Below, one piece after another: positions 1-8,650 of a stretch of DNA of 64,000 nucleotides. The notes beneath the pieces were generated by a model. It searched no databases. It was not told the origin of the DNA and was given only the letters and a program-made list of their open reading frames with translations. A program made the position numbers and the translations under genes. The DNA is from JAXGXJ01 sp050943595 (GTDB taxonomy: Bacteria > Actinomycetota > Thermoleophilia > RBG-16-64-13), in assembly GCA_050943595.1 (NCBI GenBank), contig JBMNPM010000007.1, forward strand, positions 1 through 64,000. Direction: 5' to 3'. Numbering within the stretch: the stretch's first letter is position 1; every line of letters starts with the position of its first letter.

Positions 1-58
1 ACCAACTGCCGAGATCGAAGCAGAGGTCACCCACGCCGTTGCCATTCCCATCCACTAA
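1..58 (+). CDS. 3' end of an unidentified gene (partial)
   Basis: A reading frame open from the left window edge ends at TAA 56-58 and gives a plausible tail, TAEIEAEVTHAVAIPIH. Only about 18 codons are visible, so no family can be named, and the frame may be fortuitous. If real, it is the upstream neighbour of the CRISPR locus, transcribed in the same direction as cas9. Confidence 0.25.
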   Translation, partial: PTAEIEAEVTHAVAIPIH

Positions 59-174
59 CGACTAAGCTGTGAAGACTCTACGAGAACATGTGGCTCTTAC
101 ACCACGTCGTGGGACGCTACCGCGACGGCCTTGCATAAACCCGATCCCTCTGCCAAAGAAATCGTGGTATGCTA

Positions 175-255
175 CAGGAGAACTGATTCTCAGTAACCGT
201 CGCCTCGATTGCGGCGGAGAATGCTCCAACCGGCCCCAGTGGCCGGTTCTTTTTT
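175..255 (+). ncRNA. tracrRNA of the type II-C CRISPR system
   Basis: Bases 180-194 (GAACTGATTCTCAGT) are an anti-repeat: they pair over 15 positions, with two G:U wobbles, with the first 15 nt of the CRISPR repeat as read on the minus strand. Next comes a 7-bp stem (CCGTCGC with GCGGCGG around a CTCGATT loop, about 196-217), then an intrinsic terminator at 228-254. This anti-repeat, nexus-like hairpin and terminator order is the standard layout of a Cas9 guide partner. An extended -10 box (TGGTATGCT, 165-173) would start the RNA near base 180, giving about 75 nt. It lies directly upstream of cas9 on the same strand. Ends are inferred and not mapped. Confidence 0.85.
228..254 (+). terminator. 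Intrinsic terminator of tracrRNA
   Basis: The stem AACCGGCC with GGCCGGTT around a CCAGT loop is followed by CTTTTTT. It closes the tracrRNA and separates it from the cas9 leader. Confidence 0.85.
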
Positions 256-361
256 CCCCGCGGCGCATATATGCTAATGCCATCCCACTTCTTGTCCGAT
301 TATGCGTTCATAATAGTTTCCGTGGAGTTAGAAACTTTCTACTATTCCATGGGAGTTAGCG

Positions 362-3300
362 ATGGTTCCTGAGCGATACAGAGTGGGTGTTGATGTCGGA
401 TCACACTCCGTCGGGTTGGCCGCAATCGAGGTCGACGACGATGACATCCCCATCCGGTTCCTGAATTGCGAAGTGGTGATTCACGATGGGGGAGTCGATC
501 CAACAGCAAACAAGACCGCCGGCACAAGGAGAGCAATCTCCGGGCAAGCGCGCCGCATGCGCCGCCTCATTCGCCGCCGCCGCCAGCGCCTCAATCACTT
601 GGATCAAGTGATACAGGGTCTGGGCTGGCCCATCGTCGATCTTGAGTCTATCCGTGATCCCTACCATCCGTGGAGGGTCAGGAACTCTCTCCTAACAGCC
701 CCGGTCGAGAATCAAGAGGAGCTCAAGAAACAGCTGTCCGTAGCCGTGCGTCACATGGCGCGGCACCGGGGTTGGCGCAACCCTTACGCCTCTGTGCCCT
801 CTCTGTTGGCGGCAACCGAACCTTCTAAGGAGTTCCGCGCCTTCATCAAGATGCTAGAGGATAAGCCTGCTATGGGAGAAGTAAATGACCAGATGGCTGT
901 ATCCGAGATTGTCTGCAACGCCTTGCGCTCAGACCTCACGTGCCGCGTCCGAGGCATTCGCAACAGCGTGGTGCCACTCCTGGAAGGCAAAGTTCATCAG
1001 TCCGACAATGTTCGCGAGTTACGGCGCATCTGGGATATGCAGAAACTCCCTGTGGAACAGTTTCATACTATTGTAAACGCCGTGTTTGCCCAACGGTCTC
1101 CCAAAGGTTCAGCGGCCGGCCGAGTGGGTCGGGACCCTCTTCCGGGCATGGGCGATGAGCCCAGGGCCGAAAAAGCCAGTCTGGCTTTTCAGCGTTTCAG
1201 GATTATTGACAAGGTAGCTAATCTGCGCGTACGAGACGGGTTGAGCCGCAAGGAGAGAGTGCTGACTCCAGCCGAGCGCTGCACGATCACCGATTTCCTC
1301 TGGCAGGCTGACGACGCCACTTGGGATGATGTGGCGGCACAAATAGGCATCAAGCGCGGAGATCTAGTCGGCACCGCGAAGGTCACCGAACTGGGCGAGC
1401 GTGGAGGCGGCAAGCCGCCCATTAACGTGACCGACCGGCGAATTCGTGAGTCCAGGATCAAACCTCTGGTCCAGCGTTGGAATGAGGAAGACGAAGCAGG
1501 CAAAGAGGCCTTGCTCGTCGTCATCTCCAATGGCTCCGGCTCTGGCGACAAGAGCGAGGCCGCTCTTGATGCACAGGCCCGTGCAGAGGAATTCATCGCC
1601 TCTCTGCCCGACGAGGTGTATGGCTCGCTCGATAACTTGAAGCTGCCCGAGGGTCGAGCTGCCTATTCGGTTAAGAGCCTACGGATGATCGCTGAGCGCA
1701 TGACGGAATCCGCCGACGACCTCCATGCCGCTCGCAAGTACTGTTTCCCCACCATTGATGACTACTGGAAACCACCGGCCGACCCGATCGGCCTGCCCGT
1801 CGGCAATCCAGCCGTCGATCGAGTACTGAAGATCGTCGCGCGCTATCTAGCAGCTTGCGAAAGCCAGTGGGGGGCGCCCGAAAGCGTCAACGTCGAGCAC
1901 ACTCGTGATGGTTTGATGAGTGAAGCCATGGCTCGCAAGGAAGCCCGAGAGCGAAACAAGAATGCTGAAGAGAACGAGAAAGCTCGGCAAGAGATACCGA
2001 TTGAGTTCCTGGCTGCGACCCGTGATGCGTCGGTCGATGACTTTGAGGAGGAGAGCGGCCCTGCCCGCTTCGGCGCCCGGCAGAGCGATGTCTATCGTTG
2101 GCGCGCGATTCAAAGGCAGAAAAGCCGCTGTCTCTACTGTGGCGCCACATTAAACTATGGCACTTTTGAGATGGACCACATTGTGCCTCGTGCGGGCCAG
2201 GGGTCAACAAACACACAGACGAACCTAGCCGCGGCATGCCGCGAGTGCAATCACAGCAAGGGTAAGCTACCTTTCGCAGTGTGGGTGAATAGCGAAGCGG
2301 CCAAAGCCCGAGGCGTGTCGCTTGCTGATGCTATTGCCAGAGTCGAGGATTTCTTCGACGTCGATGCCAAGCGCGACTCGGATCAGCGCAAGCCACGGAC
2401 GCAAGAAGGCCGCTTCATCAAAGCCGTGCGCGACCGGCTAAAGCGGACGGACTTGGATGAGGAGATCGACAACCGCTCAATCGAGTCACTTGGGTGGATG
2501 GCCAATGAACTGCATCATCGGATCGAGGCGCATTACCGCGACGAACTGAAGACCGACACGACGGTCGGTGTCTTCCGAGGCTGGATCACATCCGAGGCCC
2601 GCAAAGCCGCCGGAATCGAGGGGCGCCTTATGCTGGCTGGAGGCAAGGCCGGGAAGAACCGCCTGGACCGTCGCCACCATGCCGTCGACGCCGCTACCAT
2701 CGCGCTGCTTCGGCCAGGGGTGGCACAGGTGTTGGCTGTACGGGACAACTTGCGCCGGACAGCCCAGATACAAGGGCCACAAACGGAGATTAGATGGAAG
2801 GATTACCGCGGTACAGATACTGCCCTTTTCAACGAATGGCAGATCCAGATGCAGAGATTAGCAAACCTGCTGCAAGATGAGCTAGAGACCGACAGAGTCC
2901 CGGTTTTTGAGTTCTTGCGACTCAAGTTGGGCAGCTCCCAAGGTCACGAAGACACAATCCGTTCTTTATCGAAGGCCCGTGTTGGCGACCAGTGGTCAAT
3001 GGAACAGATTGATCGATCAGCCACACCTGCCCAGTGGGTTGCACTCACCAGACACCCGGACTTCAAACCAAGCTTTGGCCTGCCTACCAATCCTACTCGG
3101 CGGATTCGTATCCACGGAACGTGGTACGAGGCTGACGATAGAATTGGCTATTTTCCTACTGGAGCGGGGTGCGTTGCTGTCCGTCGTGGTTACGCGGAGT
3201 TGGGGGCCTCATTCCACCATGCCCGCATCTATCGTTGCGCAAAGACATCCAAGTCAGGCACTACAAAGACCTTCTACGCGATGATGAGAGTCTACCAGGT

Positions 3301-3841
3301 GGACTTGCTCAAACACGCCCGCGAGGACTTGTTCGCTGTAGACATTCCACCCCAAGCGATAAGCCGGCGGGCTGCTGAGCAGCGGCTGCGCGATGCGCTT
3401 GACGCAGACGAAGCTGAATACATAGGGTGGATAGTTCCTGGCGACGAACTGCTGCTGGACATGGGGAGTCAAAAGACTGGCAAAGTCTCACAAGTCGTGG
3501 CTGCCTACGGAAGGCATGCCAATCGTTGGGTAGTTAAGGGATTTGATCAGATTGCTAAATTGACCTTACAGTCTCGTGTTCTGTCAGGAGAAGGAGTCCC
3601 GGATGAGGCTTGCAATGAGGTCAAGCTTGTCCTTGGAGCTAGCGTTGATACTACGGTTGATGGCAAGAGAAAGAAGACCAGAGGCAAAGGATGGATTGTC
3701 AGTGTTGACGTCCTCTTTAGTCGATGTAATCCGATTGTGATCCGCCGCGATATTTTGGGTCGCCCTCGCCTCAAGAGCACCAAAGGTCTCCCAATCTCGT
3801 GGTCAGCCTCTGATTCCGGTGGCAACCTCCCCAAGGAGTGA
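362..3841 (+). CDS. cas9: CRISPR-associated endonuclease Cas9 (type II-C)
   Basis: RNA-guided DNA endonuclease of 1159 aa, in the compact II-C size class, resembling Actinomyces naeslundii Cas9 along its whole length. RuvC-I is GVDVGSHSVGL with D11. An Arg-rich bridge helix spans about residues 56-84. RuvC-II has E512 in NVEHTRDG. The HNH domain carries DHIVP with D605 and H606, and Cys pairs 590/593 and 626/629 fit the zinc site known in the Actinomyces enzyme. RuvC-III is HHAVDAA with H773 and D776. All catalytic residues are present, so both strands should be cut. The C-terminal PAM-reading domain ends near GRPRLKS; the PAM cannot be read from sequence. ATG 362 follows GGGAG at 351-355. 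cas1 and cas2 follow, with no csn2 or cas4. Confidence 0.97.
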   Translation: MVPERYRVGVDVGSHSVGLAAIEVDDDDIPIRFLNCEVVIHDGGVDPTANKTAGTRRAISGQARRMRRLIRRRRQRLNHLDQVIQGLGWPIVDLESIRDPYHPWRVRNSLLTAPVENQEELKKQLSVAVRHMARHRGWRNPYASVPSLLAATEPSKEFRAFIKMLEDKPAMGEVNDQMAVSEIVCNALRSDLTCRVRGIRNSVVPLLEGKVHQSDNVRELRRIWDMQKLPVEQFHTIVNAVFAQRSPKGSAAGRVGRDPLPGMGDEPRAEKASLAFQRFRIIDKVANLRVRDGLSRKERVLTPAERCTITDFLWQADDATWDDVAAQIGIKRGDLVGTAKVTELGERGGGKPPINVTDRRIRESRIKPLVQRWNEEDEAGKEALLVVISNGSGSGDKSEAALDAQARAEEFIASLPDEVYGSLDNLKLPEGRAAYSVKSLRMIAERMTESADDLHAARKYCFPTIDDYWKPPADPIGLPVGNPAVDRVLKIVARYLAACESQWGAPESVNVEHTRDGLMSEAMARKEARERNKNAEENEKARQEIPIEFLAATRDASVDDFEEESGPARFGARQSDVYRWRAIQRQKSRCLYCGATLNYGTFEMDHIVPRAGQGSTNTQTNLAAACRECNHSKGKLPFAVWVNSEAAKARGVSLADAIARVEDFFDVDAKRDSDQRKPRTQEGRFIKAVRDRLKRTDLDEEIDNRSIESLGWMANELHHRIEAHYRDELKTDTTVGVFRGWITSEARKAAGIEGRLMLAGGKAGKNRLDRRHHAVDAATIALLRPGVAQVLAVRDNLRRTAQIQGPQTEIRWKDYRGTDTALFNEWQIQMQRLANLLQDELETDRVPVFEFLRLKLGSSQGHEDTIRSLSKARVGDQWSMEQIDRSATPAQWVALTRHPDFKPSFGLPTNPTRRIRIHGTWYEADDRIGYFPTGAGCVAVRRGYAELGASFHHARIYRCAKTSKSGTTKTFYAMMRVYQVDLLKHAREDLFAVDIPPQAISRRAAEQRLRDALDADEAEYIGWIVPGDELLLDMGSQKTGKVSQVVAAYGRHANRWVVKGFDQIAKLTLQSRVLSGEGVPDEACNEVKLVLGASVDTTVDGKRKKTRGKGWIVSVDVLFSRCNPIVIRRDILGRPRLKSTKGLPISWSASDSGGNLPKE

Positions 3842-3844
3842 GTT

Positions 3845-4716
3845 ACGGATAATTGGCGTGTCATCGACCTCACTTCACTCAGCGGACAAGTCCATTACAG
3901 AAGGGGCAGACTCAGACTGCTGGTGCGCGCGGACGACGGGGGGAATCTGCCCTCGGGTTGGCTGACGTTGCCATCGTCTTGATCGGGCTCAAGGTCGGCA
4001 TCGGGGCGAGTGTACTGCACCAACTGGCCTCATTCGATGTCGTCACTCTCATCTGCGACTGGAAAGGCGTGCCCAAAGCCGGGATGTACGGTTGGAGTGA
4101 GCACACTAGAGTCGGCGCCCGTCAGAACGCCCAATCTTCTATGTCACTCCCCCGGCGCAAGAATGCTTGGGGTCAACTGGTCCGATCCAAGATCGCAGGT
4201 CAGGCGGCCAACCTGCGCTGTCTTGGCCACAAGGATTGGCGCTGTCTCGAGAGAATGACGGGTGACGTACGCTCCGGCGATCCAGCGAACGTTGAGGGTC
4301 GCGCCGCTCGATATTACTGGCCACGCCTCTTTGCTGGGAGCAAGTTCTCCCGTGTACCCCAGGATGGGATGGGACATAATGCGATGCTCAACTATGGATA
4401 TGCTGTGCTACGTGGCTACGGGATCCGGGCTATTCTCTCCGCTGGGCTGTCCGGCACCATCGGCTTGTTCCATTCAAATCGAAGCAACGCGTTCAATCTG
4501 GTGGACGATCTCATCGAGCCATTCCGGCCCGCCATTGACTGGGTCGTGGCCAACTTGCCGCCTGAGGTATCCGTCGATCATGCTTCGGTCAGACACCAAT
4601 TAGTCGCCGGCTCGACCCAGGCCTTTGGACCTGACGGTCTCTCGGTAGCCGCCACATTGAACGACTTGGCTCAGCAACTCGGGCGCTACGCAGAGAAGCA
4701 GGTCGACCGCCTATAG
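3845..4716 (+). CDS. cas1: Cas1 spacer integrase, N-terminus frameshifted and start codon degenerate
   Basis: Cas1 is the integrase of the adaptation complex. From about base 3943 the frame gives a good type II Cas1 (ESALGLADVAIVLIG onward), with Glu at 4294-4296 (NVEGRAARYYW), His at 4471-4473 (GLFHSNRSNAF) and Glu at 4516-4518. The expected N-terminus (WRVIDLTSLSG, then VRADDGG) is in a different frame, 3854-3943, and must slip -1 at GGGGGG 3938-3943 to join. One more G would restore a continuous gene. The N-terminal frame has no ATG, GTG or TTG after the cas9 stop; AAGGAG 3833-3838 sits 6 nt before ACG 3845, where ATG would be expected. TTG 3853 is a usable start but yields a scrambled first 30 residues. 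Probably inactive, unless frameshifting and ACG initiation are used or the sequence is in error. Confidence 0.85.
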
Positions 4717-4766
4717 GTACCGGCCTGGTCCGGTCCCCAGGTAAGCACTGCAACTGAGGCCACATC

Positions 4767-5096
4767 GTGAGTCCAAAATCGGAGGACGCTGTGTGGTCCA
4801 TGGTAATGTTCGATCTGCCGGTCAAGACCAAGACGGAGCGGTCGCAGGCAACGAGATTCCGTGAATTACTGCTCGACCTGGGCTATCAACGTGCCCAGTT
4901 CTCAGTCTATGTACGATTCTCTCCCTCGGTTAATTCCATCATCCCGACCATCGGCAAAATCAAGAAGGGCGTGCCCAATGGCGGTGAGGTGAGGATCGTC
5001 ACGATCACCGATCGCCAATGGGCAACAGCGCTCAGATTCTCCAACGCGAGGACGGTGAGATCCGAGGATACGCCGCTTCAGCTCGCGATTTTCTGA
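4767..5096 (+). CDS. cas2: CRISPR-associated endoribonuclease-fold protein Cas2
   Basis: Cas2 dimers form the core of the Cas1-Cas2 integration complex. The 109-aa product is intact and of normal length: a ferredoxin-like fold beginning VMFDLP with the conserved Asp, then RFRELLLDLGY and QFSVYVRF, ending TPLQLAIF as in type II-C relatives. Start GTG 4767 is chosen because PKSEDAVWSMVMFDLP aligns with the usual N-terminus. It follows cas1 by 50 bases and stops 49 bases before the first CRISPR repeat. Its partner Cas1 is damaged, so adaptation may no longer work. Confidence 0.94.
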   Translation: MSPKSEDAVWSMVMFDLPVKTKTERSQATRFRELLLDLGYQRAQFSVYVRFSPSVNSIIPTIGKIKKGVPNGGEVRIVTITDRQWATALRFSNARTVRSEDTPLQLAIF

Positions 5097-5097
5097 C

Positions 5098-5114
5098 GCT
5101 GGGCTCCCCCTGAT
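5098..5114. repeat. Vestigial inverted CRISPR repeat at the array edge
   Basis: GCTGGG (5098-5103) followed at once by CTCCCCCTGAT (5104-5114) matches both ends of the reverse-complemented repeat with the middle deleted. It lies one base after the cas2 stop and opposes the four true repeats. The adjoining 5119-5149 segment can fold into a hairpin overlapping repeat 1. Confidence 0.5.
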
Positions 5115-5145
5115 CCGCTCTCCAGAGCCTGATTCTCAGGCTTCT

Positions 5146-5373
5146 GGAGTATGTCAGGGGGAGTGTGAACTGATTCCCAGCGTGTGGAGCTGGTGCAGAA
5201 AGATGCTCAGGAGTATATCAGGGGGAGTGTGAACTGATTCCCAGCCCAGCGGCCGAGGTAGATAAGGAACCTCGGAGTATATCAGGGGGAGTGTGAACTG
5301 ATTCCCAGCCTCCGGCAAACCCAGACGAGACGCCGGAGGAGTATATCAGGGGGAGTGTGAACTGATTCCCAGC
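5146..5373 (-). CRISPR. CRISPR array, 4 repeats of 36 bp and 3 spacers of 28 bp
   Basis: Repeats lie at 5146-5181, 5210-5245, 5274-5309 and 5338-5373. On the plus strand each starts GGAGTATATC and ends CTGATTCCCAGC; spacers are 5182-5209, 5246-5273 and 5310-5337. Repeat 1 differs by one base (ATGTC for ATATC), marking the old, cas2-proximal end. The anti-repeat in the tracrRNA shows the array is read on the minus strand, where each repeat begins GCTGGGAATCAG and ends TGATATACTCC. That end is an extended -10 box, so each crRNA may start from its own promoter inside the preceding repeat, as in Neisseria II-C arrays. The array is very short, which fits a broken cas1. Confidence 0.95.
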
Positions 5374-5407
5374 GCGACCTCAGGTAGTGTCCCCGGACGT
5401 GGTGTAA

Positions 5408-5725
5408 CAGAAAGTCGTTCATGACGTCGACTTCCGCAAAGAGGAAAGCCATCGAGTGTTCTCGTTCATCTACGAGCAACCGGACAAAACCAGCCCCAAC
5501 GAGAATATCCAGATGATCGTGAGACGGCCCGAGGGCCGATACTTCGAGGATGCACGCAAGTTCGCGAAGGATCAGGTGGCCTCCGAGGACCGGCAGCGCC
5601 AAGAGATGACTCTGGCCGGCCTACCTGCCACCCTCTATTCGGGGTCGCTCGAAAGCGGCGCCGCCAGCCATATCGATTCCATGTATGTCTTCCTGCTGGA
5701 CGCCTTCGTCAACATCCAGGTATAA
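5408..5725 (+). pseudogene. C-terminal fragment of an unidentified protein
   Basis: The frame opens after TAA 5405 and runs to TAA 5723-5725. Translation from VDFRKEESH through LPATLYSGSLESGAASHIDSM to VNIQV reads like the end of a folded domain, but no ATG exists before GTG 5456, and no ribosome-binding site precedes it. I read it as a gene tail whose front was lost when the CRISPR locus or another rearrangement arrived. If translated from GTG 5456 it would be 89 aa. I do not recognise the family. Bases 5726-5907 hold nothing I can support. Confidence 0.35.
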
Positions 5726-5907
5726 GCTCCGGTCGATCCGCTGCTGGTCTTGGGGGCGGTATCGCCAATCGAGTGAACGACTGGGGGATCGCGCCCTGGT
5801 GCCGGACGATGCTCGTCGCTCGTCTTTACGCGTCCGTCTAGGAAGTTGGCTCCGTGTCATACTCTACGGTAATGACAGGACGAGAGTCGGGAGGGCGCAT
5901 TCTCCCC

Positions 5908-6228
5908 TCATCCGGCATCGCGGACCCACTCGATGGTCTCGACGATCTGGCGCCGGCCAAAGGTTATAAAGTCGATCACGCTACCATCCTGCCTAACTAC
6001 CCTGACACGGTTTGGGATGAGGCCGAGGCTGTTCTCAAGGGTGACTGAGGCGATTCTGCTCATCAAAATCTCCTCGCTAGTCCCATGCCCCAGAACACGC
6101 GCCTCAAAGAGCAATCGCTGGTCGGTGACGGTCAGCCGCCCCCTCCAGCCGGTCCATCCTCCGCCCCGATACATACGCGCCCAGTGGCGTGCAACGACGC
6201 TCTCACCAGGCTTCAGCTCGAACTCCAT
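5908..6228 (-). CDS. GRAM/PH-like domain protein
   Basis: A 106-aa cytosolic protein with the pattern of bacterial GRAM or PH-like domains: ELKPGESVVA at the start, then GGWTGWRGRLTVTDQRLLFEARVLG, SRIASVTLEN and VIDFITFGRRQIVETIEWV. The core G-x-L-x-V-T-D-x-R-L-L-F is diagnostic. Such domains bind lipids or serve as scaffold folds; no enzyme activity is implied. It stands alone between remnants and a divergent neighbourhood. No signal peptide or membrane segment is visible. Function in this organism is unknown. Confidence 0.7.
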   Translation of the reverse strand: MEFELKPGESVVARHWARMYRGGGWTGWRGRLTVTDQRLLFEARVLGHGTSEEILMSRIASVTLENSLGLIPNRVRVVRQDGSVIDFITFGRRQIVETIEWVRDAG

Positions 6229-6299
6229 GCCTCCCCCTCACCCGCCTGAAGTCGACCTTCTCCGTGAAACCCCCTGCCCTGTGTAGGGCTGTACCGTTC

Positions 6300-6692
6300 T
6301 TATGAGCCTTCCGGGCTCAACGATGAGTGGTGCTCTACGATCTTCCAATCACTCTCTGCCCATTGATAGACGAACGTATATCGTGCCTCCACCGTGACGC
6401 GTCCTTCGTCCTTGCTGTCGACTTGGAAGCTGTAGAGTCCGGAGTTGACGGCGACACCATCCAGTACTCGTGTGTAGGCTTCCACGGCCACACCGACGGG
6501 ATGCTTCGGCAGAAACTCCCTCTCGAAGTATCCGCATATCTCCCGATGTCCTTTCTTGACGTCGCCACTGAACGTCGCGAGCAAGATCGCATCTTTCGCA
6601 TAGAGCGCGGTCACTTGAGACGGGTCGCCGGTTTCTAAAGCTGCAAACCAGCGGTCCAGTAACTTCTCGACATCTTTGATGAGGCTGCTCAT
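6300..6692 (-). CDS. SnoaL/DUF4440-type NTF2-fold protein
   Basis: About 130 aa with the cone-shaped NTF2-like fold signature: DVEKLLDRWFAALETGDPSQVTALY, then a KKGHREICGYFEREFL helix and the strands VEARYTFVYQW and WKIVEHHSSLSP. It resembles the SgcJ/EcaC and DUF4440 group, whose members are mostly uncharacterised. The start is ATG 6692, preceded by AGGGGA; a longer frame back to 6833 lacks a site and covers remnant DNA. An oxidoreductase or isomerase role is often written for this group, but nothing here proves it. Confidence 0.75.
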   Translation of the reverse strand: MSSLIKDVEKLLDRWFAALETGDPSQVTALYAKDAILLATFSGDVKKGHREICGYFEREFLPKHPVGVAVEAYTRVLDGVAVNSGLYSFQVDSKDEGRVTVEARYTFVYQWAESDWKIVEHHSSLSPEGS

Positions 6693-6817
6693 GAAGTCCC
6701 CTAATCTTGTGTTTGGAAGTGTATGGCTTGTAAAGCCGAACGTCTCACGCGTAGCCTGCGCGGGCTGCGGCTCCAAGCCACCACAGTGGATTTGTCCCGT
6801 CCTGACGGACTGCATTA

Positions 6818-7023
6818 TTAGGCTACATTGCACTGTACCTGATGTCGCTCCTCATAGGCCACAGGGGCGAGCTGTCGATAGAGCTGTGTCGACGTCGACG
6901 GTTGTAAGTGGCCTCAATCCGGTGCTGCAAGCGCTCATGGAAGAGAGCGACCGTACTGACGCTCTCATGTATCCGAGGACTGAAGCCGAAGATAACCAAT
7001 GGATGGATGCGCACTGCGGTCAA
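6818..7023 (-). pseudogene. IS3-family transposase C-terminal remnant
   Basis: The minus strand encodes FHERLQHRIEATYNRRRRHS, the tail of an IS3-type DDE integrase core, where Y-N-x-R-R-x-H-S is characteristic. The match then shifts frame: LAPVAYEERHQVQCNVA with stop at 6818-6820 follows one frame over. The front of the transposase is missing. An end-like sequence (GTGGATTTGTCCCGTC, about 6785-6800) lies just outside and may be the insertion-sequence terminus. Bases 7024-7264 hold no supportable gene. Confidence 0.8.
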
Positions 7024-7264
7024 CAGCTCCTACATAAGGTCACCCTACCCGAGGTGGATCTTCCCATGAGCGAGACACTAAGGGAGCCGGTGCGCAACTC
7101 TGATGTATCAAACCCCCGCTTCCAGCAGAAAGCAGGTTCGAATCAGGCAGACTCTCCAGGAAGCATGCAGAGAGGCGCGCTTCAGCTGGAGCGCTACAAT
7201 GCTCGACAATGCTATACGATCCATGAGTAATCTTATTATATTTATTATATAAGTGTGATGCCAC

Positions 7265-8650
7265 ATGAGTATTACTAATAAAACAGTCCTCTATTATTCG
7301 GTGCTACTTTTGTCGTTGTTTATTCTAGCAGTTACTCTCTGGTTGGTATCCGATAGTGGACATTCTTTTAACGAATTGCAAAAACGTCGCTATGAGTCAC
7401 GATTGCTTGCTGAGGAGTTGCGACGCAGTTCTGACGACCTGACCCGCATGGCTCGTACTTATGTTATAACTGGTGATCCTCGGTTTCTTGAATACTTCAA
7501 AGAAATATCCGCTATTCGCAACGGGACATCACCACGTCCTGAGAATTATGAAAACATATATTGGGACTTCATTTCTGCTCATAAGAATCATGACCGTAAG
7601 AGCGGGACAACGATATCTCTCATTGATAAGATGAAAGCCTTGAACTTCTCAGAATCAGAACTGAGTCTACTTCAAGATGCAAAAAGTCTTTCCGACGATT
7701 TAATGAAACTTGAAACTCGAGCATTCAATGCTCTTCAAGGCTTATACCAGGATGGTGAAGGCATCTACAGCGTAAAAGGAAAGCCTGACACCATTCTGGC
7801 TCAAAATATCGTTTTCGGTGAGGCTTACTATCAGGCAAAATACAGAATTATGGAGAAAATAGACCAATTCTATAAATTACTCGATTACCGTACAGAGAAA
7901 GAAGTAAACGATGTAGCGCAGCTTCAAAAGATATATCAGGCGATAGCTCTAGCGCTATCGATTATCATTATCGTGATGGTATTTATTGGTTACGGACTGA
8001 TTAAAAAGGACATCATCAAACCACTTAATAAACTGTCCGAATGGATCAAGCAGATGCATAGTGGAGAATATAATTTCGATGCACGAGAATTCAGAAACAA
8101 CGAAATAGGAATGATAGCCAATGCTTTTGCCGCTATGGCCTCTCACGTGTCGAGCAATATCTTTGACCTTGAGTATGTTTCCCAAACAGATCCTCTGACT
8201 CAAATTAGTAATCGAAGCGCACTCGATAGGGCACTTATCAACGAAATGCAGAGATTCGAGCAGCACGGTACTCCCTGTTCAATCCTTATTATGGACATAG
8301 ATCATTTCAAGGAAATCAATGACCGCTACGGGCATCTCATCGGAGATAAGGTACTGGTAGAATTCGTCAAAGTATTGAGAGGTGCGACACGACTGTCAGA
8401 TATACCAGGACGGTGGGGTGGAGAGGAATTTATAGTTGTCTGTCCTAACACAGATCTAGAACATGGTAGAGCCGTTGCCGAACGAATTCGGAAGCGTATC
8501 TCCCATCATAAGTTTGATGAAGTTGGGCATGTTACTGCGAGTATTGGCGTTAGTACGTTTGAAATAGGTGAGTCTCTCGAACAAACCATCCAGAAGGCCG
8601 ACGAGTTATTATATAAGGCGAAAAGCGAGGGTCGAAATCGGGTTTGCTGA
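7265..8650 (+). CDS. Membrane diguanylate cyclase with HAMP and GGDEF domains
   Basis: Predicted to make c-di-GMP from two GTP at the membrane. Residues 9-28 form a first transmembrane helix, an extracytoplasmic helical sensor region spans about 30-220, a second helix lies at about 227-246, a HAMP linker follows to about 300, and the GGDEF domain ends the 461-aa protein. The active-site motif is GGEEF (385-389). An RLSD inhibitory site sits five residues before it, so product inhibition is likely. The gene is visibly AT-richer than the cobalamin genes, suggesting foreign origin or relaxed composition. ATG 7265 has only a weak ribosome-binding site. It has no operon partner. Confidence 0.92.
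   Translation: MSITNKTVLYYSVLLLSLFILAVTLWLVSDSGHSFNELQKRRYESRLLAEELRRSSDDLTRMARTYVITGDPRFLEYFKEISAIRNGTSPRPENYENIYWDFISAHKNHDRKSGTTISLIDKMKALNFSESELSLLQDAKSLSDDLMKLETRAFNALQGLYQDGEGIYSVKGKPDTILAQNIVFGEAYYQAKYRIMEKIDQFYKLLDYRTEKEVNDVAQLQKIYQAIALALSIIIIVMVFIGYGLIKKDIIKPLNKLSEWIKQMHSGEYNFDAREFRNNEIGMIANAFAAMASHVSSNIFDLEYVSQTDPLTQISNRSALDRALINEMQRFEQHGTPCSILIMDIDHFKEINDRYGHLIGDKVLVEFVKVLRGATRLSDIPGRWGGEEFIVVCPNTDLEHGRAVAERIRKRISHHKFDEVGHVTASIGVSTFEIGESLEQTIQKADELLYKAKSEGRNRVC

Noticed and set aside
3853..4716. Cas1 as a normal gene from TTG 3853
   Set aside because: The first 30 residues in this frame do not resemble Cas1, while the expected N-terminus lies in the next frame, so a lesion fits better.
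7080..7170. tRNA-like segment with GGTTCGAATC
   Set aside because: No acceptor stem or anticodon arm of proper length can be formed around the T-loop-like sequence.
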